Positions 26,747 through 33,503 of a stretch of DNA of 64,000 nt are shown piece by piece (the stretch's first letter is position 1; the number at the start of each line of letters is the position of its first letter). The stretch comes from Pseudoflavonifractor sp. AF19-9AC (GTDB taxonomy: Bacteria; Bacillota; Clostridia; Oscillospirales; Oscillospiraceae): the NCBI RefSeq assembly GCF_003478995.1, contig NZ_QUGI01000004.1, positions 268,293-332,292 of the forward strand, written 5' to 3'. The translations under genes were made by a program, and so were the position numbers. The notes below the pieces were generated by a model that worked only from the letters and a program-made list of their open reading frames with translations, was not told the origin of the DNA and searched no databases.

Positions 26747-27604
26747 TTACAGGCACTGCAGATATTTTCCATAGAGCGTCATGCCCAACTCCGTTCCAAT
26801 GGCATGCACCTGATCATCGGAGATCCATCCCTCATACAGCCCCAGTTCCTCCAGGCAGCCTACGTAGCGGCCTGTGGTATCCTGAATGTGCTTGATGGTC
26901 TGCCCGGCCTCCAAAAGACTGTCAGCCGTTCCGGCATCCAGCCAGGTGAAATTCTTCTCCAGAGGAATGACCCGAAGCTCACCCCGGCGAAGATATTCCA
27001 GATTCACATCGGTAATCTCCAGCTCACCGCGAGCCGAGGGCTTCAAATTCCGGGCAATCTCCATCACCTGATGGTCGTAAAAATAGAGGCCGGGAATAAT
27101 ATAATTGGACTTGGGATAGCGGGGCTTCTCCTCAATGGAGATGGCCCGGCCCGCCTTGTCAAATTCCACGACACCGAAGGGTCGGGGATCCTCCACCCAA
27201 TAGCCGAACACGGTGGCACCCCACTCGTTGGCAGCAGCCCGCTTCAGGGTCGCGCCCAAAGTGGGCGCATAGAAAATGTTGTCGCCCAGCACCAGACACA
27301 CCCGGTCATTGCCCACAAACTCCTGTCCAATGAGCAGAGCGTCCGCAATGCCCCGGGCAACGGGCTGTTCGGCGTAATCAATACGCACTCCGTACTGGCT
27401 GCCATCTCCCAGCAGAGAACGGAATGTCTCTGTCTCCTTTGGGGGAACAATGACCAGAATCTCGGAAATACCGGCCTGCATCAAAATGGCAATAGGATAA
27501 TAAATGAGCGGCTTGTCATACACCGGGAGCAGAGGCTTGCACACCGGCTTCGTCATGGGGTACAGGCGGGGTCCCTTACCCGCCGCTAGAACGATACCCT
27601 TCAT
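26747..27604 (-). CDS. rfbA: Glucose-1-phosphate thymidylyltransferase
   Basis: A 285-residue nucleotidyltransferase that joins dTTP and glucose-1-phosphate to dTDP-glucose for rhamnose and other cell-surface sugars. Family marks: KPLLPVYDKPLIYYPI, LGDNIFYAPTL and FTWLDAGTADSLLEAG. One oddity is the nucleotide-binding loop, AAGKGPRLYPMT, where the family normally has G-T-R; Thr is Pro at position 12. The usual rfbBCD genes are absent from the window. ATG at 27604 has AGGAGG upstream, and a good promoter stands about 110 bases before it. Confidence 0.92.
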   Translation of the reverse strand: MKGIVLAAGKGPRLYPMTKPVCKPLLPVYDKPLIYYPIAILMQAGISEILVIVPPKETETFRSLLGDGSQYGVRIDYAEQPVARGIADALLIGQEFVGNDRVCLVLGDNIFYAPTLGATLKRAAANEWGATVFGYWVEDPRPFGVVEFDKAGRAISIEEKPRYPKSNYIIPGLYFYDHQVMEIARNLKPSARGELEITDVNLEYLRRGELRVIPLEKNFTWLDAGTADSLLEAGQTIKHIQDTTGRYVGCLEELGLYEGWISDDQVHAIGTELGMTLYGKYLQCL

Positions 27605-27715
27605 GTTTTCCTCCTGTAAAGTCAATGGGCCTGTTAGGAGCGGCGTGTCGTCTGGCTGACCCGTCGTGGGATACGTTCCATACGAGACGCAGTTGGAATG
27701 GTTCCAACGCCCCCT

Positions 27716-27744
27716 ATTGTACCATGACCCCAGGCAGTTTACAA
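27716..27744 (-). promoter_or_regulatory. rfbA sigma-A promoter
   Basis: Minus strand TTGTAA, 17-base spacer, TACAAT. The leader of about 100 bases contains the small hairpin GTTGGAA/TTCCAAC near 27693-27709. Confidence 0.72.
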
Positions 27745-27771
27745 GCCTTTCCCTCCGGTTTTAAGGGAACT

Positions 27772-27817
27772 TTAAAACCCCCGGCGGATCACAATCGTCA
27801 TCCGCCGGGGGCTTTTT
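27772..27817 (-). terminator. oadA terminator
   Basis: Minus strand CCCCCGGCGGAT, ten-base loop, ATCCGCCGGGGG, then TTTTAAAG; the opposite strand also has a T-run. It follows the oadA stop closely. Confidence 0.9.
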
Positions 27818-27838
27818 CTGTTAAAAACTAGGTTTTTC

Positions 27839-29827
27839 TCAGCCCAGAACCACCAGCAGATCGTCGGTGTTCACCGTGCTGCCGACCACAGCAGAGATGG
27901 ACTTGACGGTGCCGTCCACAGGGGCGGAAACCTCAATTTCCATCTTCATGGCCTCCAGAACCACCAGCACATCGCCGGCCTTCACGCTCTGGCCCACCTG
28001 GCACTCCACCTTAAAGATGTTGCCGGGCATGGGGCTCTTCACTGCAGTCTCGCCAGCGGCGGGTGCAGCAGCAGGAGCAGGAGCGGGGGCAGCGGCCGGT
28101 GCCGCAGCAGGGGCGGGTGCGGGGGCAGCAGCCACAGGAGCGGCAGCGGGCGCGGGAGCAGCCACAGGAGCGGCTGCCACGGGGGCAGCGGCCACAGGAG
28201 CAGCAGGACCGTCAGCCCGCTCCACGGAAACCTGGAAGGGCTTGCCGTCAATGGTAACGGTAAACACGCCGGAGCAGTCCTCGCGATTTCCCATCACCAG
28301 GTGAGGCGGCTGATAGGAAGCGGCGAAGGGCTCGATGGGACGGGCGGTATAGCCATTGGACATGGGGGCAGGCACGCGGGCGTAGTACACGTGACCCTGC
28401 CAGGCGGGCAGAGGCGCGGTCTCAGCCTTGGCAGGAGCGGGAGCAGGAGCAGCAGCCTTCTTGGGCTCCTCCTTCTTGGGGAAGCCGGCCTCGCGGTCCT
28501 TGAAGAACGCCATAGCAACCTGGGGGAAAGCGATGTAGCTCAGGACATCCTCATCGCTCTTGGCGGTGGCGCCCAGCTCCTTCTTGGTCTTCTCAAACTC
28601 GGGCTCCAGAGAGTCGGCAAAGCGGCCCTCCACCAGAGGGGTATCGCCCAGGATCTTCTTCTGGATGGCGGGATCGATGGGGGCGGGGGTACGGCCGTAC
28701 TCGCCGCGGCAATAAGCCTTGATCTCCTTGCCTACCACCTTGTAGCGCTCGCCGGCCAGAACGTTCTGCACGGCCTGGGAGCCCACCATCTGGCTGGTGG
28801 GGGTGACCAGAGGAGGATAACCCAGATCCTTGCGGACCTTGGGGGTCTCGGCCAGAGCCTCGTCCAGCTTATCCATGGCGTTCATCATCTTCAGCTGAGA
28901 GATCAGATTGGAGAGCATGCCGCCGGGAATCTGGTAGTTGAGGCACTGAGTATCCGTGGCCATGGAGATGGGATCCAGAGTACCGCTCTTGAGGAAGTCA
29001 GCCCGGACCCCCTTGAAGAAGTCGGCCATCTCGATGAGGGCCTTGTCGTTCAGGTCCACCTGATAGCCCAGCTGACGCAGCGCATAGGCCAGGGTCTCGG
29101 TGGCAGGCTGGGAGGTACCGCCGGAGAAGGGAGAGATGGCGGTATCGATGACGTCGGCACCGGCCTCCACCGCCTTCAGGTCGGTCATGAAGGCCAGACC
29201 GGTGGTGCAGTGGGTGTGGACCACCAGGGGCAGCTCAGGCACGGCGTCCTTGATGGCGGCACACAGATCATAGGACTCCTTGGGGCCCATGATGCCGGCC
29301 ATATCCTTAATGCAGATGGAGGAAACGCCCATGCTCTTCAGGTCCTTGACCATCTTCACATAATTCTCCAGCGTGTGGACGGGGCTGGTGGTGTAGGAGA
29401 TGGTACCGGAGGCGTGAGCTCCCTGCTTGACGGTCTCGTCAATGGCGACCTCCAGATTACGCACATCGTTGAGGGCGTCAAAAATACGGATGATGTCAAT
29501 GCCGTTTTTCACGGAGTACTCCACGAATTTACGCACCACATCATCGGGATAGTGCTTGTAGCCCAGAATGTTCTGGCCGCGCAGCAGCATCTGCAGCTTG
29601 GTGTTGGGCATCTTGGCGCGGATCTTCCGCAGCCGCTCCCAGGGATCCTCCTGGAGGTAGCGCAGACACACGTCGAAGGTGGCGCCGCCCCAAACCTCAG
29701 CGGAATAGAAGCCGGCCTTGTCCATGGTCTCCAGAATGGGCTCAAACTTGCTGTACGGCAGCCGGGTAGCAATGAGCGACTGGTTTGCGTCGCGCAGCAC
29801 CGTCTCCGTGAAGTTCACTTTTCTCAT
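27839..29827 (-). CDS. oadA: Biotin-dependent oxaloacetate decarboxylase / pyruvate carboxylase alpha subunit
   Basis: A 662-residue biotin carboxyltransferase subunit. The HMGL-like barrel (ETVLRDANQSLIATR, VVHTHCTTGLAF) fills the first 300 residues and the PYC/OADA domain follows. A long Ala/Pro linker near 535-590 leads to the biotinyl domain with Lys628 in EAMKME. It may be the alpha subunit of the Na+-pumping oxaloacetate decarboxylase or subunit B of a two-part pyruvate carboxylase; beta/gamma subunits and biotin carboxylase are all absent here, so the two cannot be separated. ATG at 29827 follows GGAGG. The gene has its own promoter and terminator. Confidence 0.9.
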   Translation of the reverse strand: MRKVNFTETVLRDANQSLIATRLPYSKFEPILETMDKAGFYSAEVWGGATFDVCLRYLQEDPWERLRKIRAKMPNTKLQMLLRGQNILGYKHYPDDVVRKFVEYSVKNGIDIIRIFDALNDVRNLEVAIDETVKQGAHASGTISYTTSPVHTLENYVKMVKDLKSMGVSSICIKDMAGIMGPKESYDLCAAIKDAVPELPLVVHTHCTTGLAFMTDLKAVEAGADVIDTAISPFSGGTSQPATETLAYALRQLGYQVDLNDKALIEMADFFKGVRADFLKSGTLDPISMATDTQCLNYQIPGGMLSNLISQLKMMNAMDKLDEALAETPKVRKDLGYPPLVTPTSQMVGSQAVQNVLAGERYKVVGKEIKAYCRGEYGRTPAPIDPAIQKKILGDTPLVEGRFADSLEPEFEKTKKELGATAKSDEDVLSYIAFPQVAMAFFKDREAGFPKKEEPKKAAAPAPAPAKAETAPLPAWQGHVYYARVPAPMSNGYTARPIEPFAASYQPPHLVMGNREDCSGVFTVTIDGKPFQVSVERADGPAAPVAAAPVAAAPVAAPAPAAAPVAAAPAPAPAAAPAAAPAPAPAAAPAAGETAVKSPMPGNIFKVECQVGQSVKAGDVLVVLEAMKMEIEVSAPVDGTVKSISAVVGSTVNTDDLLVVLG
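28040..28215. repeat. Low-complexity Ala/Pro codon repeat in oadA
   Basis: A GC-rich repetitive stretch encoding alternating Ala-Ala-Pro and Ala-Pro units (AAPVAAAPVA). It forms the flexible arm that swings biotin between active sites. Prone to length variation. Confidence 0.85.
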
Positions 29828-29947
29828 GGTAATCAACCTCCGTAGCGCTCAATGGAGCAATTTTTATCAAAAACAAACTGCATTCCCTTTCAGAATGCGC
29901 TGGCGGCAACAGAATATTTGCCTACCGCCCCAAAGTCACTTATGGAT

Positions 29948-29976
29948 ATTTTAGTATATCTTTTCCTCCAGTGCAA
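29948..29976 (-). promoter_or_regulatory. oadA sigma-A promoter
   Basis: Minus strand TTGCAC, 17-base spacer, TAAAAT. The leader of about 110 bases to the ATG contains two hairpins: GGCGG/CCGCC with an inner GGCAA/TTGCC near 29905-29930, and GCATTC/GAATGC near 29880-29903. Confidence 0.75.
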
Positions 29977-30023
29977 GCCCTTTCTCTAAAATCCACTTGC
30001 TTTTTCCATCTCCGCCCAGATAT

Positions 30024-30067
30024 AAGAAAAGCGCCGCGGCAGAACCTTTCTTCCTGCCGCGGCGCTT
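30024..30067 (-). terminator. Terminator of the small-protein unit
   Basis: Minus strand AAGCGCCGCGGCAG, 11-base loop, CTGCCGCGGCGCTT, then TTCTTAT. A 14-bp stem. It lies 41 bases after the stop of the 42-residue ORF. Confidence 0.88.
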
Positions 30068-30108
30068 AATTCTCTTCGTCCTTTTTCAACGTACTAATCC
30101 CTTCCCCA

Positions 30109-30237
30109 TTATCTCTGGCTGCAAGTCTCGTCCTCGCGAGCCTTGGTCTCTTCGTAGTTGAAAATCAGATCATCAATATCCACATCCGCGCGGACACGGG
30201 CCCAGATATTGTTGACTTCCTTCTTCAGCATCGTCAT
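30109..30237 (-). CDS. 42-residue small protein, unknown
   Basis: A very short gene with AAAGGAG nine bases before ATG. The product is soluble and charged: a basic N-terminus (MTMLKKEVNNIWARVR), an acidic middle (ADVDIDDLIFNYEE), and a hydrophilic C-terminus with one Cys (EDETCSQR). The codons favour G/C at third positions like neighbouring real genes. It is flanked by a terminator downstream and a terminator-like hairpin upstream, and the promoter at 30490-30518 is the only clear one. No modification enzyme or toxin partner lies beside it. I do not recognise it. Confidence 0.7.
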   Translation of the reverse strand: MTMLKKEVNNIWARVRADVDIDDLIFNYEETKAREDETCSQR

Positions 30238-30270
30238 AGCAAAACGCTCCTTTCAAATTCAAAATTGGGT

Positions 30271-30304
30271 ATAAAAATACCATCGTTCGACCTGCAAACG
30301 ATGG
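30271..30304 (-). terminator. Terminator-like hairpin between two small ORFs
   Basis: Minus strand CCATCGTT, nine-base loop, AACGATGG, then TATTTTTATA. It lies in the leader of the 42-residue gene, after the 29-residue ORF, and could be an attenuator. Confidence 0.65.
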
Positions 30305-30335
30305 AGGAAATGATTGTGTTCAGAATCCGCGGTTC

Positions 30336-30425
30336 TTATGCAAAAGCCACTCGTTCACGCACAGTCTGCTCCATTCGCCTGCAGCCCATCCAGCCGCCCT
30401 GAGTAACATAACGTTTCATCAACAT
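30336..30425 (-). CDS. 29-residue small ORF (possible leader peptide)
   Basis: A short ORF with AGAGGTGG six bases before ATG at 30425. The product is basic (MLMKRYVTQGGWMGCRRMEQ at its N-terminus) with one Cys and a GGWMGC centre, ending in VAFA. It is the first ORF downstream of the near-consensus promoter at 30490-30518 and precedes a terminator-like hairpin and the 42-residue gene. It may be a leader peptide in an attenuation device or an independent small protein. Confidence 0.5.
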   Translation of the reverse strand: MLMKRYVTQGGWMGCRRMEQTVRERVAFA

Positions 30426-30489
30426 CCTGTGCCACCTCTTTCCTCTCGTGCAGTCTGCAAAGGATCTTAGCGACCCGTTTGCTTTGTTT

Positions 30490-30518
30490 ATTGTAAACCA
30501 GAACGTGTGTTTTGTCAA
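30490..30518 (-). promoter_or_regulatory. Near-consensus sigma-A promoter of the small-protein unit
   Basis: Minus strand TTGACA, exactly 17 bases, TACAAT. One base off the full consensus. No large ORF follows it for over 600 bases. Confidence 0.88.
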
Positions 30519-30564
30519 GCATTATTTTAAAAATTTGCAGGACGCTCTTCTTTCACATGCAGAT

Positions 30565-31125
30565 TTACAGCCTCCCAGCTTTTTGATCCGCACCGTCCGA
30601 GCCATCACTTACCTCCGGCTGTCCATCGCGGTGAAAGGACCACACCAGATATGGTTTCCCCTCCACCCTGCACACCCGGGCCAGGCAAAAAAGCGCGTTT
30701 AACTCCACCGGCCGATTTTGAGCAAAGGGAGCTGCCAACTGAAACCCCTCCCCTGTTTTCCGGCACAACATGGGATGTCGCAGCAGCTGCCGCAGCAGGG
30801 TATCTTTCACCATCTGCCCGGGCTTGGCCTCACAGTACCACGCCCCACGCTTCGGAAAGGAGAAGGTCAGCACCGCCTCCGCCCCCTCCACCGGCCAGCA
30901 TCCCTCCCGCTCCAACTGCCCTATGGACAGCCTCCGCCGGAGACGCAGTTCTCCATTCTCAGGGGCCAGGGTGCCCGCCAGCATTCGCTGGCCCTGTTTT
31001 CCAAACAGCCAGACCTTGTAAAGGCCCTGTCCGTCCTCCGCCCTGCGGGCCTCCAGGCGGACATAACTCCCCTCCCGCTCCAGGCGCAATGTGCCGCCCC
31101 CTGTCATTGCCAGCCTGCGTTCCAT
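30565..31125 (-). CDS. Conserved hypothetical protein
   Basis: A 186-residue soluble protein with a mostly beta-strand look: repeating short strands (LRLEREGSYVRLEARR, YKVWLFGKQGQRMLAGTL, GELRLRRRLSIGQLERE). It has no signal peptide or recognised motif. ATG at 31125 has GGGAGGTGGGGG upstream; the frame extends 34 codons further into the divergent leuA promoter, which is unlikely to be coding. Function not known. Confidence 0.7.
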   Translation of the reverse strand: MERRLAMTGGGTLRLEREGSYVRLEARRAEDGQGLYKVWLFGKQGQRMLAGTLAPENGELRLRRRLSIGQLEREGCWPVEGAEAVLTFSFPKRGAWYCEAKPGQMVKDTLLRQLLRHPMLCRKTGEGFQLAAPFAQNRPVELNALFCLARVCRVEGKPYLVWSFHRDGQPEVSDGSDGADQKAGRL

Positions 31126-31180
31126 ACGTTCCCCCACCTCCCACTGTCTTAATCTATGCGTCGGCCCGGAAATTTCACAC

Positions 31181-31209
31181 TTGACAAATGTAACGAGTTT
31201 CGCTACAAT
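31181..31209 (+). promoter_or_regulatory. leuA sigma-A promoter
   Basis: TTGACA, 17-base spacer, TACAAT. Transcription would start near 31216, just upstream of the T-box leader. Confidence 0.88.
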
Positions 31210-31215
31210 CAATTC

Positions 31216-31489
31216 AATTAAACGCAATGAAGGGAATAAAGACAGTGATTGCCCCCTCAGAGAGCCGGTGGTTGGTGCGAACCGGTGTGCGGCGCCGCTG
31301 TGTATGACTGGTCCCCGAGCGGTCCTTCCGAAGCTGGATCAGTAGGATGGAACGACTGGCCCCGTTACCGGCCGCGGCCTTGTTGGAGGCTTAGAGGGCC
31401 GTTCGGGCGACCGGCGGCTGAACCAGGGTGGTACCGCGTGAATGGTTTTTATCACGCCCCTGACTTTAAAAAAGTCAGGGGCGTTTTCT
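31216..31489 (+). promoter_or_regulatory. T-box riboswitch leader of leuA
   Basis: A 5' leader of about 270 bases with the hallmarks of a T-box. AGTGA of the specifier-loop S-turn is near 31245. AGAGAGCC and the distal stem I region with GGTTGGTGCGAACCGG follow. The 14-base T-box AGGGTGGTACCGCG is at 31425-31438, and the terminator CGCCCCTGACTTT/AAAGTCAGGGGCG with TTTTCTT is at 31455-31489. Uncharged tRNA would favour the antiterminator and leuA expression. Leucine tRNA is expected from the gene; I could not assign the specifier codon with confidence. Confidence 0.93.
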
Positions 31490-31555
31490 TATCCCCTGGC
31501 GGAAAAACGCCCCGCGCCAACCCAGCGGGAGCCCCATTTTCAGGAGGACATGTTT

Positions 31556-33244
31556 ATGAAGCCCGGATTTGAAAAGTACATTCCCTTCCAGCCCCAGCCC
31601 ATCGAAAACCGCACCTGGCCCGACAAGGTGATCACCAAGGCCCCTGTCTGGTGCTCTGTGGATCTTCGGGACGGCAATCAGGCCCTGGTGGACCCCATGA
31701 ACCTCCAGGAAAAGCTGGAGTACTTCCATACCCTCATCGACATCGGCGTAAAGGAAATTGAGATCGGTTTCCCCTCCGCCAGCGAAACGGAGTATGAGAT
31801 CTGCCGCGAGCTCATTGAGGGCGGCCACATTCCTGACGACGTGACCATCCAGGTGCTGGTCCAGGCCCGGGAGCACCTCATCAAAAAGACTTTCGAGGCC
31901 ATTCAGGGCGCCAAGAACGTCATTCTCCACTTCTATAACTCCACCTCCACCCTCCAGCGCAAGGTGGTCTTCCACATGGATATGGACGGCATCACCAAAA
32001 TTGCCACCGACGCCGCCGACCTCATTTACGAGATGAGCCAGCCCATGATCCAGCAGGGCATGAACCTGCGTTTTGAGTACTCCCCCGAGTCCTTCATGGG
32101 CACCGAGATGGATTACGCCGTGGATATCTGCCAGGCGGTGCTGGAGCACCTCCACGCCACTCCGGAGAATAAGGTCATCCTTAATCTGCCCACCACCGTG
32201 GAGAACTGCATGCCCAACCAGTTTGCCGACATGCTGGAGTACTTCATCCGCAAGCTGCCCTCCCGGGACAGCGCCATCATCTCCCTCCACCCCCACAACG
32301 ACCGCGGCTGCGGCGTAGCTACCGCCGAGATGGGCCTGCTGGCGGGTGCTGAGCGCGTGGAGGCCACCCTCTTCGGCAACGGTGAGCGCACCGGCAACGT
32401 GGATATCGTCACGCTGGCCATGAATATGTGGACCCAGGGCGTGGACCCGGAGCTGGACTTCTCCAACATCAATAAAATCAAGGAGATGTACGAGCGGTGC
32501 ACCAAGATGCCTGTGGGGGACCGGCAGCCCTACGTGGGCAAGCTGGTCTTCACCGCCTTCTCCGGCAGCCACCAGGACGCCATCAACAAGGGTTCTCAGT
32601 ACATGAAGGAATCCCAGTCCCAGTACTGGGAGATTCCCTACCTGCCCATCGACCCCGCCGACGTGGGCCGGGAGTACGAGCCCATCATCCGCATCAACTC
32701 CCAGTCGGGCAAGGGCGGCGCCGCCTACATTATGGAGCACAACTTCGGCTTCGACCTGCCCAAGGCCATGCACCCCGAGTTCGGCCACATCGTTCAGGTG
32801 GAGACCGACCGGGTGGGCAAGGAGGTCTCCCCCGAGCGCATCAACGAGCTGTTCCATCAGGAGTATATCGAGGCCAAGGAGCCTTACAAGCTGCTTAAAC
32901 ACGCCTTCCAGGAGACCATCGACGCCGAGGGTCACTCCCATGTGGCCTTCCAGGGCACCATTCAGCACACCGACACCATTTTCGATGTCGCCGGTGAGGG
33001 CAACGGCCCCATCGACGCCTTCTTCAACGCCATCAAGGGCGAAAAGATGGCCCGCTTCTCCTTCCTGGACTACGCCTCCCACGCCATCACCGATGGCTCC
33101 GACTCCCAGGGCGTGGCCTACATTCTGCTGCAGGATCAGCGGGACGGCAAGAAGTACTGGGGCGTGGGCCTGTCCCACAACATCAACCTGGCTCCTCTCC
33201 GCGCTATCCTCTCCGCCATCAACCGTGCCAAGCGGCCCCACTGA
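31556..33244 (+). CDS. leuA: 2-isopropylmalate synthase, long form
   Basis: A 562-residue enzyme that condenses acetyl-CoA with 2-ketoisovalerate, the first committed step of leucine synthesis. The HMGL-like barrel has CSVDLRDGNQAL near the N-terminus and the metal-binding LHPHNDRG. The C-terminal dimer/regulatory domain ends near residue 560 and includes HSHVAFQGTIQHTDTIFD. Length and sequence match the type 2 (actinobacterial-like) subgroup, which has an extra N-terminal extension. ATG at 31556 is eight bases after GGAGG; ATG at 31550 is only two bases away and less likely. leuBCD are not in the window. Confidence 0.94.
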   Translation: MKPGFEKYIPFQPQPIENRTWPDKVITKAPVWCSVDLRDGNQALVDPMNLQEKLEYFHTLIDIGVKEIEIGFPSASETEYEICRELIEGGHIPDDVTIQVLVQAREHLIKKTFEAIQGAKNVILHFYNSTSTLQRKVVFHMDMDGITKIATDAADLIYEMSQPMIQQGMNLRFEYSPESFMGTEMDYAVDICQAVLEHLHATPENKVILNLPTTVENCMPNQFADMLEYFIRKLPSRDSAIISLHPHNDRGCGVATAEMGLLAGAERVEATLFGNGERTGNVDIVTLAMNMWTQGVDPELDFSNINKIKEMYERCTKMPVGDRQPYVGKLVFTAFSGSHQDAINKGSQYMKESQSQYWEIPYLPIDPADVGREYEPIIRINSQSGKGGAAYIMEHNFGFDLPKAMHPEFGHIVQVETDRVGKEVSPERINELFHQEYIEAKEPYKLLKHAFQETIDAEGHSHVAFQGTIQHTDTIFDVAGEGNGPIDAFFNAIKGEKMARFSFLDYASHAITDGSDSQGVAYILLQDQRDGKKYWGVGLSHNINLAPLRAILSAINRAKRPH

Positions 33245-33269
33245 GTTTTTCCTATTTCCCGTCGGATCT

Positions 33270-33307
33270 GCGCCCGCCTTTCCTTTGAGAATGGCGGGCG
33301 CATTTTT
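33270..33307 (+). terminator. leuA terminator
   Basis: GCGCCCGCC, 14-base loop, GGCGGGCGC, then ATTTTT. Confidence 0.85.
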
Positions 33308-33428
33308 CTTCTCTTCGGATTGTTTTTTATAAATTGTGGCTAGTTTCCCGTTGCCTTATATATTTTATCGATTATTCTTTCTTTAATCTTTCCGCGTTCC
33401 CTTTTATATTCCTTTTATCTTTTCAGAA

Positions 33429-33456
33429 TTGACTTTTCCCCGCTTTAGATTATACT
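33429..33456 (+). promoter_or_regulatory. Phosphoketolase sigma-A promoter
   Basis: TTGACT, 16-base spacer, TATACT, in an AT-rich gap. About 45 bases precede the ATG. Confidence 0.8.
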
Positions 33457-33503
33457 TACATATATATTGTTTTATTTTCCACTTCCACGAAGGAGGTTAT
33501 TTT

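Noticed and set aside
28040..28215. Repetitive DNA that might suggest a CRISPR or tandem-repeat element
   Set aside because: It encodes the in-frame Ala/Pro linker of the biotin protein; no spacers.
28301..29845. A 514-codon plus-strand open frame
   Set aside because: Antisense to oadA; no ribosome site or domain.
31475..33241. A 588-codon minus-strand open frame
   Set aside because: Antisense to leuA, which has clear motifs and a T-box leader.
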